From UBA1151 sp963579925 (GTDB taxonomy: Bacteria > Chloroflexota > Dehalococcoidia > Lucifugimonadales > Lucifugimonadaceae), in assembly GCA_963579925.1 (NCBI GenBank), contig CAUZJA010000053.1, forward strand, positions 1-13,984: a DNA stretch of 13,984 nt. Reading direction: 5' to 3'. Every line of letters begins with the position of its first letter. Position 1 is the stretch's first letter. Positions 1-7,112 of the stretch are shown one piece after another. The position numbers were made by a program, and so were the translations under genes. The notes beneath the pieces were generated by a model, which had not been told where the DNA came from, ran no database searches, and saw only the letters and a list, made by a program, of their open reading frames with translations.

Positions 1-334
1 TATGGCAGAGTGCATATATGACTTGCTGCACCTAAACGTCTCCCATGGCCCTGCATCTGGCGGGCCACCGGCTGCTCTTACCACCGCTGCGACATCATCT
101 GGCTCGGCCCGGGCCTTCTCTGGTGTATAGATTCGGATCAATGGCTATGTAGCCGTTATGGGCAAATCGCTGCGTGATCTCTTTCGTCGCCGCATCCCAT
201 CCTGGCAAGTGATGAATAACCCCCACGCCTGGAAAGGTACCCGGTCCCAACGGCCGCGCCATATAGGCCTCTACTTCGTCGCCCTCATGGCCCTTGCGGT
301 AAACGGTCTCCGCCAGTTGTCCTTCGTACGCCAT
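1..334 (-). pseudogene. Dienelactone hydrolase family protein, 5' part, frame-disrupted
   Basis: The ATG at 334-332 follows a good Shine-Dalgarno (GGAGGAG, 6-7 bases upstream). The first 75 or so residues match the N-terminus of the dienelactone hydrolase (alpha/beta hydrolase) family: FPGVGVIHHLPGWD, the oxyanion strand and loop, then GYIAIDPNLYTREGPG. This family cleaves lactone or ester bonds of carboxylic acids in the cytoplasm. The initial frame hits a TGA at 97-95. The family-like sequence continues in other frames: EPDDVAAVVRAAGGPPDA from about 107 to 54, QAMGDV around 53-35, and GAASHICTLPY from about 32 to 1. That means three frame changes, near 105-112, 53 and 33. The nucleophile Cys/Ser region lies beyond the window. 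Either this is a decaying gene or the sequence at this edge has indel errors; I cannot tell which. It is divergent from the 361-1443 gene. Confidence 0.72.
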
Positions 335-360
335 CTATTGCTCCTCCAAATATTCTGCGG

Positions 361-1443
361 ATGCGAAAGTTAGCACATGCAGGTGTACCCATTTGGGTGA
401 TGAGCGCCGATAAGATAGGCGATCTGTTGTCATCACGGGCACTAAGGGTCAACGAATTGCCAAGAACTCCGCTTGATACCGCCAGAATCCTCGCCAACCA
501 CTACGGTCACGTACTGGAGCCTACGAACTATGTTCGCGGGGTGGGCATCTCAGGGCGCCTGCGCCTCGCGACTGTCGACTCAGACACGCCAGACCCTTCG
601 AACGATATCGCCGAATTGATCGCACCATCGATTACCGATGAAGCGTTTGACAAGACCAGTCAGTCTGATGGATCGGTTCACTCCGGATTCGTCTGGTCAA
701 GCGATCTCAGCAGTTCAACAAATGATGACCGATACATTGCGAATCTCATCCGATACGCCGATCTGTATTTGAATATGCGTTCTGATGGCTTTCCAGGGCC
801 TGTTGATCCCGATTACCGGGTTGAGGATGTTTTCTTCCTGGGAGCAGTTCTGGGGCGTGCGTTTGAGGCAACTTCTGATTCTCGCTATGCAGATGTCCTG
901 ATAACTGCGTTAAAGAAGTACCAACCACAACCTGACACTGGACTGTGGCACCACTGTGGCGAGTCACCGTTTTACTGGGGGCGTGGCAATGGTTTTGTGG
1001 CGCTTGGGTTTTCGGAAGCCCTGACGTATCTCGACCATGATCAGGCAGGTGTGAGCGAACTACGAGAGAAGCACATCGCCCATCTTGACGCCCTACTTCC
1101 ACATCAGGAAGAAGGTGGCGGGGCGTGGCGGCAAATCATCAATGAACCTGACACGTACCTGGAACTGACATGTACCTCACAGATTGGCTACGCGATGGCT
1201 CGTGGCCGACGGTTGGGTTGGCTCCCTGAGCGATTCGAAGACCCGCTTGCACGTGCATGGGATTCGGTCTCCTCGCGCGTGACGGATGTTGGCATGGTGG
1301 CGCACTCATGCACAGGCACCGGACCGCTCGCCACGATTGGCGAGTACCGCATCAGGAAGCGCGAGAACGGATATGACGACCGTGGCGGGTCATTGGCCCT
1401 CTGGTTCGCAGTTGAGTATCTGACGTACACGCAGGGCAAATAA
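361..1443 (+). CDS. GH88/GH105-type unsaturated glycuronyl (rhamnogalacturonyl) hydrolase
   Basis: This 360-residue protein resembles the YteR/YesR group (GH105, related to GH88). These enzymes remove the unsaturated uronic acid left at the non-reducing end of oligosaccharides after polysaccharide lyase action. Visible family landmarks are VEDVFFLGAVLGRAFEAT around residue 155-175, holding the conserved Asp before a helix; GLWHHCGESPFYWGRGNGFVALG around 195-218, the Trp/Gly/Arg-rich active-site loop; GGGAWRQIINEP around 258-269; and YLELTCTSQIGYAMARGRRLGWL around 272-295. These are successive helices of an alpha6/alpha6 barrel. No signal peptide is obvious, so it is probably cytoplasmic and acts on imported oligosaccharides. 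The start is uncertain. The ATG at 361 has no clear ribosome site and lies only 26 bases from the divergent start at 334; an internal ATG at 400 is the alternative. The first 60 or so residues do not look typical, so the true N-terminus may be shorter. Confidence 0.8.
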   Translation: MRKLAHAGVPIWVMSADKIGDLLSSRALRVNELPRTPLDTARILANHYGHVLEPTNYVRGVGISGRLRLATVDSDTPDPSNDIAELIAPSITDEAFDKTSQSDGSVHSGFVWSSDLSSSTNDDRYIANLIRYADLYLNMRSDGFPGPVDPDYRVEDVFFLGAVLGRAFEATSDSRYADVLITALKKYQPQPDTGLWHHCGESPFYWGRGNGFVALGFSEALTYLDHDQAGVSELREKHIAHLDALLPHQEEGGGAWRQIINEPDTYLELTCTSQIGYAMARGRRLGWLPERFEDPLARAWDSVSSRVTDVGMVAHSCTGTGPLATIGEYRIRKRENGYDDRGGSLALWFAVEYLTYTQGK

Positions 1444-1490
1444 CGCCCTGCCCTGCTCGGCGTCCCGATGTCCACATCGTCGCTGCAGAA

Positions 1491-1540
1491 TGTCATCCTG
1501 GGCATAAATGCCCATCCTGAGGCTTCCGAAGGATCTCAGT
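1491..1540. repeat. Dispersed intergenic repeat, partial copy
   Basis: The segment 1515-1539 (ctgaggcttccgaaggatc and flanks) is nearly identical, apart from one missing G, to the reverse complement of the right arm of the inverted-repeat element at 8376-8405. A second short match to the element's outer end (tgtcatcctg) lies at 1491-1500. Between them is a small hairpin, TGGGCA-taaa-TGCCCA, at 1499-1514. It lies in the 185-base gap between two convergent genes. It appears to be a truncated or rearranged member of the same palindromic repeat family. Confidence 0.65.
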
Positions 1541-1574
1541 GTGGTGAGCCGCTCACGATTGATGAGGCGCGAAG

Positions 1575-1599
1575 AGGGGCAGGTTTCAAACCTGCCCCT
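1575..1599. terminator. Perfect 12-bp-arm palindrome between convergent genes (possible bidirectional terminator)
   Basis: AGGGGCAGGTTT, one central base, then AAACCTGCCCCT forms a perfect inverted repeat centred on 1587. It lies 132 bases after the stop of the glycosidase gene and 30 bases beyond the stop of the minus-strand enolase gene. The arms end in G/C runs rather than a U-tract, so it could be an atypical terminator, a repeat-family palindrome, or both. Confidence 0.5.
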
Positions 1600-1628
1600 A
1601 CCAAGCCGTTCAGCGTGCCTGACGGTGA

Positions 1629-2807
1629 CTACTGGCCGTTGAAGCCTTCAATTGCGAAGCGCTTCAGGGCGTCTGGATCAAGGTTTACACCGAGGCCAGG
1701 CTTATCCGGGATGTAGAGGTCGCCCTCGCGGATGTCCAACGGCTCATCAATGAACTGGTTGTAGTCGCTCAGGTCGTAGCGTGACGTCTCAAGTTTGTAG
1801 AAGTTCGGTACCGTCATCATCACCTGTGCGCCGGCCATAACGTTGATTGGTCCACTGGCGTCATGTGGTGAGATTGGTATGTAGTAAGACTCTGCGAGCG
1901 TTGCTATTTTCTTGAGTTCAGAGATTCCACCAGTCCACGTCACGTCCGGCATTATGAAATCGGCGAGCTCTTTCTCAAATATTTCAATGAACTCCCATCG
2001 AGTGAACAGGCGCTCCCCTACTGATATCTTCGCGTTGATCTTCTCCCGCACTTGACGCAGGGCGTGGTTGCTCTCCACTGGCACCGGCTCTTCAAACCAG
2101 AAGATATTTGACGCCTCAAGTCCTCGGCATAGGTCAATAGCAGTCGGCACGTTGTACTTGCCGTGGGCGTCGATCAGCAGCTCGATGCTTGGGCCTACGG
2201 CTTCACGAATGGCAGCGGTGATTTCCCACGCCTCTTCCATTCCCTTCTGAGAGATCTGACCATCAATGTAGTGGGCGTTCCCTTCTGGAATCGAATGCAT
2301 CATCGGATCAAATTTGAACGCCCTGTGGCCTGACGCAACTATCTCCTTGGCGTCCTTCGCGGCCTGAACCGGCTCGCTTGTGCCGGGAGGGTGCGTGTAC
2401 AGGCCAATGCGATCACGCACCGGTCCGCCAAGCAGCATGTAGATTGGCATACCCAGCTCCTTGCCGCGGATGTCCCAGAGTGCGATATCGATAGCGCTGG
2501 CGGTCGCACTCACGGCACCCCGAGTGCCGACGTATGTCATGGAGCGGACGTTATCGTGCCAGATTCGCTCTATGTGCGAGGGATCTCGGCCAATCAACAT
2601 CGCGCCAACCTCGCGGATCATGTGGGCGATGGATCGGTTGCCGGCCAACCCCGGATAAGTGGTGACCTCACCCCAGCCAGTGATGCCCTCATCCGTATCC
2701 ACCTGGGCAAAAAGCAGTTCGCGCTTGTTGTCTTCCGACGGCGCCTCACCTGGACGTTCGCTCCAGGGAACATGGATGATCCAGGGTGTAATTGCTGTGA
2801 TTTTCAT
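1629..2807 (-). CDS. Enolase-superfamily acid-sugar dehydratase (mandelate racemase/galactonate dehydratase-like), paralogue 1
   Basis: This 392-residue protein has both enolase-superfamily domains: an alpha+beta capping domain (about 1-130) and a TIM barrel. Enzymes of this fold abstract the proton alpha to a carboxylate and usually dehydrate sugar acids with Mg2+. The visible active site is complete for the mandelate racemase subgroup: K165-F-D167 on barrel strand 2, metal ligands D213, E239 and E265, H215 two residues after the first ligand, and the D288/H315 dyad (SPHDASGPI). D213-x-H215 plus H315, with 26/52/102-residue spacings, is the arrangement known for D-galactonate dehydratase, so dehydration of an aldonic acid is likely. 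The substrate cannot be read from the sequence. The start at 2807 encodes MKITAITPW, the usual family N-terminus, although the GGAG is rather far upstream (about 12 bases). It is downstream of the broken kinase gene on the same strand. Confidence 0.93.
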   Translation of the reverse strand: MKITAITPWIIHVPWSERPGEAPSEDNKRELLFAQVDTDEGITGWGEVTTYPGLAGNRSIAHMIREVGAMLIGRDPSHIERIWHDNVRSMTYVGTRGAVSATASAIDIALWDIRGKELGMPIYMLLGGPVRDRIGLYTHPPGTSEPVQAAKDAKEIVASGHRAFKFDPMMHSIPEGNAHYIDGQISQKGMEEAWEITAAIREAVGPSIELLIDAHGKYNVPTAIDLCRGLEASNIFWFEEPVPVESNHALRQVREKINAKISVGERLFTRWEFIEIFEKELADFIMPDVTWTGGISELKKIATLAESYYIPISPHDASGPINVMAGAQVMMTVPNFYKLETSRYDLSDYNQFIDEPLDIREGDLYIPDKPGLGVNLDPDALKRFAIEGFNGQ

Positions 2808-2873
2808 TTGAAACGCTCACTCCGGAGATTGACGATCGCTAGATTTACCGGACCCATATCGCCGCCGGGACGA

Positions 2874-2904
2874 CTAATCCAGTAAGGCCGCTAGTCTAAT
2901 CCAG
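2874..2904. promoter_or_regulatory. Direct repeat upstream of enolase paralogue 1 (possible operator)
   Basis: The 9-mer ctaatccag occurs at 2874-2882 and again at 2896-2904, a 22-base period, or about two helical turns. It lies 67-97 bases upstream of the start codon of the minus-strand enolase gene, where a regulator could bind. No regulator family is identifiable, and a chance occurrence is possible. Confidence 0.2.
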
Positions 2905-2947
2905 AGTTGACCCAATGCAACCAATCTGGTTGAGCGCGTATCGAGAA

Positions 2948-3554
2948 CTATTCGAACAGACGCTCCAGACACCTGAACATCAGGTCGTCGGTAGATTCTT
3001 CCGGTTCGACCTCAATGCTGATTAGCCCCAGTCTTTGAACGGCCTGGATCATCAACTCGTCATAGCAAACTCTTCGCGCCATGAACTTCTTGATCAACTC
3101 CTGCTCACCTCGTGATGCGTCGCCAAACCGGCTTGATGAACGAATACACGCTTCCAATAGATCGTGGCTGGCAGTCAGCCAGGATGCCGATACGTTGTCG
3201 AGGTGCAACATAGCAACGGAGCCTGGCCAGAGAGCGGATCCCTCGAGGATCAACGGATCAGTGGCCCGGTTGCTGGCGTGCTTGATTATCGGCGATTTGA
3301 TGCCGGGCCACATGCCCCTGTAGTGACGAAGAACATCGGTGATCAGCTCATCCACGACTAACGAGAGATAGTGGTCGGCCACGTCTTCAGGCACGAACGA
3401 TCTCACCGCGTCTGGCCACGGACGGCCGGGATGGCGTGCGAGGTTGTCCGTAATATAAATGCGCCCACTCCAACCTCTTCGCCATCGACTCCGCCAGGGG
3501 AGGCTTACCCGTGTGCGATATGCGACCGATCAGTATCACGCGTATTTCAACCAT
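2948..3554 (-). pseudogene. P-loop kinase/AAA-type ATPase, frameshifted and with altered Walker A
   Basis: Two overlapping frames together give one protein of about 200 residues. Frame A starts at the ATG 3554-3552 and reads MVEIRVILIGRISHTGK then PPLAESMAKRLEWAHL. Near 3455-3452 the homologous reading moves to frame B, which continues ITDNLARHPGRPWPDAVRSF and runs to the stop at 2948. Removing one base from the AT-rich stretch around 3451-3460 would join them. The organisation matches small P-loop kinases of the zeta-toxin or 2-phosphoglycerate-kinase type: N-terminal P-loop, then TDNLARHPGRPW, PLILEGSALWP and a helical lid region. The Walker A motif GRISHTGKP has Pro where Ser/Thr should coordinate Mg2+. 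The lost residue plus the frameshift suggests an inactive gene, though a sequencing indel could explain the frame change alone. The intact-looking ORF from 3406 to 2948 is only the C-terminal three quarters. Confidence 0.7.
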
Positions 3555-3576
3555 CAGACCGCAAAAATCGATTGCT

Positions 3577-3786
3577 TCATTTCGTGAAGAAATCTACGAG
3601 GTTTCCAACACCACTGCCATCGAGCTTATACAGCTCTGTGTATCCACATTTTGTACAACTAACGGTCGTGTATTTCTGGTTCTGAATATTGAAAAATCTG
3701 GATAGACCAGATCCTGTTGTTCTGAGCTGTCCTGTCTCGTATTCATGAGAGTGGCACTTCGCGCACTCAAAATCTTGTTCGACCAT
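3577..3786 (-). CDS. Small zinc-ribbon protein (DUF2082/zinc_ribbon_13-like)
   Basis: This 69-residue protein has two CxxC knuckles, C8-A-K-C11 and C44-T-K-C47, with GY immediately after the second pair. They are separated by a basic and aromatic segment, GSGLSRFFNIQNQKYTTVSC. This is the layout of the short bacterial Zn-ribbon family annotated as nucleic-acid-binding-like (DUF2082). The function is unknown and binding to nucleic acid is only presumed. The start is well supported: AGGGGAGG lies 6 bases upstream of the ATG at 3786-3784. It ends 22 bases before the start of the broken kinase gene on the same strand, so the two may have formed an operon. It is divergent from the large secreted protein gene. 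Confidence 0.82.
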   Translation of the reverse strand: MVEQDFECAKCHSHEYETGQLRTTGSGLSRFFNIQNQKYTTVSCTKCGYTELYKLDGSGVGNLVDFFTK

Positions 3787-4081
3787 CTCTAGCCTCCCCT
3801 AGTAATCACGCTTGGTCTCGGCAGCGTCACCATAGCAGCAGTATCCGCATCACGACAACAGGAAGCAACCTGAATTGGCCTGATGCCTGGACGCACAATG
3901 TAGCCTCAATTCTGACCTGCGAACTGGGGCTGTGCGATATCGCAATTTCAATTCTCGAAATTGATCTTGCGGAGTGTCAATTCCTCCATACACCAAATAT
4001 CCCGCAAAAGTAGAAAATGGAGAACAATCGGAATCATTTACTGTTATTGTTGCCGGATCTAGTAGCACGGGGTCACGATAC
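3787..4081. other. Divergent intergenic region with a small dyad
   Basis: This stretch of about 295 bases separates the divergent zinc-ribbon and secreted-protein genes and should hold promoters for both. The one clear structure is the dyad CAATTTC-aattctc-GAAATTG at 3943-3963, about 120 bases before the secreted protein's likely start. It could be an operator or a small hairpin. No confident -35/-10 pair was found and no gene is evident. Confidence 0.35.
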
Positions 4082-6943
4082 ATGGGGCGATCAATGTTTA
4101 GCATCAACCTCCGATTTTTGGGCGTATTTGCACTGGCAGCAGTATTGGCAATTTCTATTGCCAATGTCTCAGGTCCCTCGGCTGATGCTGACATAAGCAT
4201 TGATGTCGTCCCCGAGGGTCAGTATGACCTGTACGCAGAAGTTATCATTGACTCAGGTGCAGGTCCTGAGGAAATCCACTTCTTTGCCAGCGTGCACCTG
4301 GTTGATCGTACCGTCGGCGTCGGCTGCGATGGATTCCAGTTTGCATCCTCAACCTCATCCCCTGGTGGGATATTTGGTGCTAGTGGCCATAAGCCGGGTT
4401 TTGCGACTACCACCGCCTGGAACCTTGGTTTGCCGAGCTCTGGATCCCAGGGTAAAGGCCAGAGTTGCGTGAGCGGTGGAAGCAATTTCAGATTTAAGTA
4501 TGGCTTCACCGCGAGTCCGTATCCAATTGGTACAGGTGGTGTAGCTTTCGATACAGTCGATCGTGTGATCCACTCTAATGATGTTGGTCCTGATTCGGGC
4601 TCTACTTCCACCATTGTGTTCACAACCTTTACCCCGGTAACAACCTCATCATCACCACTTCTCATGGTCGGTGTTGGCGCACCGGGCGACCTCGACCCGG
4701 GTGTCATTTGGGAGTGCTGGGCCTTCTATGACTTTGGAAATGGTCCCCAACCCGGCGATACACCCGAGATCTGCCCTGATGCCAGCGACGGCTCCATTGA
4801 CGGTCGGAAGATCCATGACTATAACGGCGACGGAGTTCACGATCCCGGAGAGCCGGGTCTGAATGGCTGGACCATTGAACTTCGAACTGTTGCGGGCGCG
4901 CTGATCACCTCAACGAGTACCCAAGATATGGACCGGAACCTTGATGGGATAATCTCCTCCGATGAAACGGGCTGGTACTTGTTCGACGGACTAAACGCGG
5001 ACAACTATATTGTTAGCGAAGTTCTGCAGTCCGGCTGGACCCAGACCGCACCATCCGGTGCGAGCACCGATTACTCCATCACTCTTGGCGATGGTCAATT
5101 TGTCACCGGCATCGACTTCTTGAACTCGCTCGACGAAGGTGCGTTCCCCTGTGATGAGGAACTCTACATAGCCAATGAAGGTAATGGCGGCGGCGGCACC
5201 ACGGTGGTTCGCGTCAACTGTGATGGGACTATTTCAAACTACGCCAGCGGTTTCAATGGAACTTCTGGACTGCAGTTTGATGACTCCACCGGCCTGCTCT
5301 ACATCTCCGATGACCACCCCGGTATCCACCGCGCTGACTCTGCTGGCAACGTGATCCCGATCGCCAGCACGGTCGTATTCAACAACCCGAATGCGCTCGA
5401 TATCGACTCATACGGCAGGTTGCTCATCGCCGATTCTCTTGGGCCACCAGGAGATCGAATCCTGCGGGTAACAGTTGATGGCGCAGGAAACGCCACGCTT
5501 GTTGAGGTGCTCGTCGCGTCGGGTCTGGGCATGCCCCAGGGCATCGCCGAGGCTGCAAATGGTGACATTCTCTTCACAACTCACGACGGACGTGTGCATG
5601 AAATCATCGCGCCAGGGTTCACAACAGTAAATACACTGCCGTTTGGCGCAATTGTGCCGGGAAACGAGGGCAACATTAAGATCGACTCCCGGGGCAACAT
5701 CTACACGGGTAACTTCAGCGATGAGATCTGGCGGATTGATCCGACCAGAACAACGGCCACAAAGGTCGCCAAGTTCGTAAACGACGATCTTGGCTCTCCT
5801 CTTCTGCCTTGTGCTCCAGGCCAGTCATCTCAGGGCGGCGATCCTCCCGCAATTCGGGGATTCGTCCTCGACGCCGATGATGATCTGTTCTTCTCAGGCT
5901 ACTGTCGAGATAACATTTACCAACTTGCAAAGGCTGATTTGGATGCCGCCGCATCCAGTTCCGTACCGATTAAGAATCTGCCCCCGGTGTTCGCAGAAAA
6001 CCCCGGTGGCGCATTGGACGACAACTCACTAACGGGCTTGAATGGGCCATTTGGTTTGGCGTTCTACGCGGCCGGCGCACAACCGCTCGCAGCTCCCGCG
6101 GATCTCAGACTTGAGGCGGTAATCGCACCAAATCTTGTCGCTCCAGGTGCGCAGGTGACCATTGATTCAACTGTGTTCAACGATAGCGCACCGGATTCGG
6201 ACGATGTTGTCGTGTTTCACACGCTCCCGTCAGGTTGGGCTTTTGGCCCCGCCACCAGCACCATGGGTTCGTGTGACGCACCTGTCGGCCAGATTCTCAG
6301 ATGTGATGTGGGGACTATTGCTGGTGGAGCGCAGGCGGCAGTGTCGCTTACCGCGTTCGCGGGTGGTGGAACGGGAACGTCCACTGTTGAAATCATGGTT
6401 GCCCCAGGTACCAACGACTTCAACCGAATAAACAACCGGATTCAATCAGACATTACCGTCGGAGTGTTCAGTGGGGTCGGATCCGTAGTTGGCACGGTAC
6501 TTACGCAGACTGGGATTGCCAGCAGCACACTGCCTGCCTACAACCTGATTGTGCTGTTAGATTCGACGGACAGTTCAACGTCTTCAACCTCCAGCGTTGC
6601 TTCAGACGGTAGCTTCAGCTTCACGGGCGTTGATCGTTCGAAGAGATACAACATCACAGCAAGCGCGGACGGCCATCTGTCGACCTTAGCAACCAACGTT
6701 CCGTTGCCCACAGCGACAACCACTATGGCTACCATTACGCTACGAGCCGGTGATGCAGACGACGATGGCGTTTCAACAATTAGAGACATTAGCGCTGCTG
6801 CGGCGAGTTTCGGTCAGTCCGTTATTAACCATCGCGATGGCTCAGGAAGAGTTGTAGACATGAACGGAGATGACAACGTGGATATCCTGGATATCTCTGC
6901 CATCGCCGCCAACTTCGGTTCGGGAGACCAGCTCTGGCCGTAG
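4082..6943 (+). CDS. Large secreted multidomain protein: SdrD_B-like, beta-propeller, DUF11-like, carboxypeptidase-regulatory-like, dockerin-like
   Basis: This 953-residue exported protein starts at the ATG 4082. Residues 1-36 form a signal peptide with a hydrophobic core (FLGVFALAAVLAISIA) and an ADA cleavage site. Residues about 40-235 are a unique beta-rich region. About 239-349 is an SdrD_B-like domain (KIHDYNGDGVHDPGEPGLNGW). About 354-665 is an NHL/SMP-30-like propeller with recurring patterns such as ALDIDSYGRLLIADS and IKIDSRGNIYTGN. About 672-793 is a DUF11/CARDB-like domain with a Cys pair. About 800-888 is a carboxypeptidase-regulatory-like fold. The C-terminal 60 residues carry two EF-hand-like calcium loops (DADDDGVSTIRD and DMNGDDNVDILD), each followed by a helix ending in FG, as in type I dockerins. 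It probably acts outside the cell in binding or adhesion. No enzymatic residues or membrane anchor were recognised. The reading frame extends back to a GTG at 3974, but the signal peptide favours 4082 or 4094. Confidence 0.85.
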   Translation: MGRSMFSINLRFLGVFALAAVLAISIANVSGPSADADISIDVVPEGQYDLYAEVIIDSGAGPEEIHFFASVHLVDRTVGVGCDGFQFASSTSSPGGIFGASGHKPGFATTTAWNLGLPSSGSQGKGQSCVSGGSNFRFKYGFTASPYPIGTGGVAFDTVDRVIHSNDVGPDSGSTSTIVFTTFTPVTTSSSPLLMVGVGAPGDLDPGVIWECWAFYDFGNGPQPGDTPEICPDASDGSIDGRKIHDYNGDGVHDPGEPGLNGWTIELRTVAGALITSTSTQDMDRNLDGIISSDETGWYLFDGLNADNYIVSEVLQSGWTQTAPSGASTDYSITLGDGQFVTGIDFLNSLDEGAFPCDEELYIANEGNGGGGTTVVRVNCDGTISNYASGFNGTSGLQFDDSTGLLYISDDHPGIHRADSAGNVIPIASTVVFNNPNALDIDSYGRLLIADSLGPPGDRILRVTVDGAGNATLVEVLVASGLGMPQGIAEAANGDILFTTHDGRVHEIIAPGFTTVNTLPFGAIVPGNEGNIKIDSRGNIYTGNFSDEIWRIDPTRTTATKVAKFVNDDLGSPLLPCAPGQSSQGGDPPAIRGFVLDADDDLFFSGYCRDNIYQLAKADLDAAASSSVPIKNLPPVFAENPGGALDDNSLTGLNGPFGLAFYAAGAQPLAAPADLRLEAVIAPNLVAPGAQVTIDSTVFNDSAPDSDDVVVFHTLPSGWAFGPATSTMGSCDAPVGQILRCDVGTIAGGAQAAVSLTAFAGGGTGTSTVEIMVAPGTNDFNRINNRIQSDITVGVFSGVGSVVGTVLTQTGIASSTLPAYNLIVLLDSTDSSTSSTSSVASDGSFSFTGVDRSKRYNITASADGHLSTLATNVPLPTATTTMATITLRAGDADDDGVSTIRDISAAAASFGQSVINHRDGSGRVVDMNGDDNVDILDISAIAANFGSGDQLWP

Positions 6944-6972
6944 ACGACGCGCTGATTCGTTCGATAAAGACC

Positions 6973-7017
6973 AACGCGAAAGTAGCCGGGCACTCGAAGG
7001 CCGGCTGCTTTCGCGTT
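6973..7017 (+). terminator. Strong intrinsic terminator-like hairpin after the secreted protein gene
   Basis: The left arm 6973-6989 (AACGCGAAAGTAGCCGG) pairs with 7001-7017 (CCGGCTGCTTTCGCGTT) over 17 base pairs, with only one G-U wobble and an 11-base loop. It begins 30 bases after the stop at 6943. Only three T follow on the plus strand, so the U-tract is weak, but the stem is exceptionally long. It also lies about 95 bases upstream of the next gene and should insulate it. Confidence 0.8.
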
Positions 7018-7112
7018 TGAACCGGTTCCTTCACTTCAGTAACCGATCGTCGAAATATCGGTCAAATAAGTTAGGGTGTCATCCCTATCTGACTGAGTGA
7101 AAAGGACTTCCG

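Noticed and set aside
3974..4081. GTG start at 3974 for the secreted protein
   Set aside because: The 36 extra residues would place polar sequence ahead of the signal peptide, which begins naturally at 4082 or 4094.
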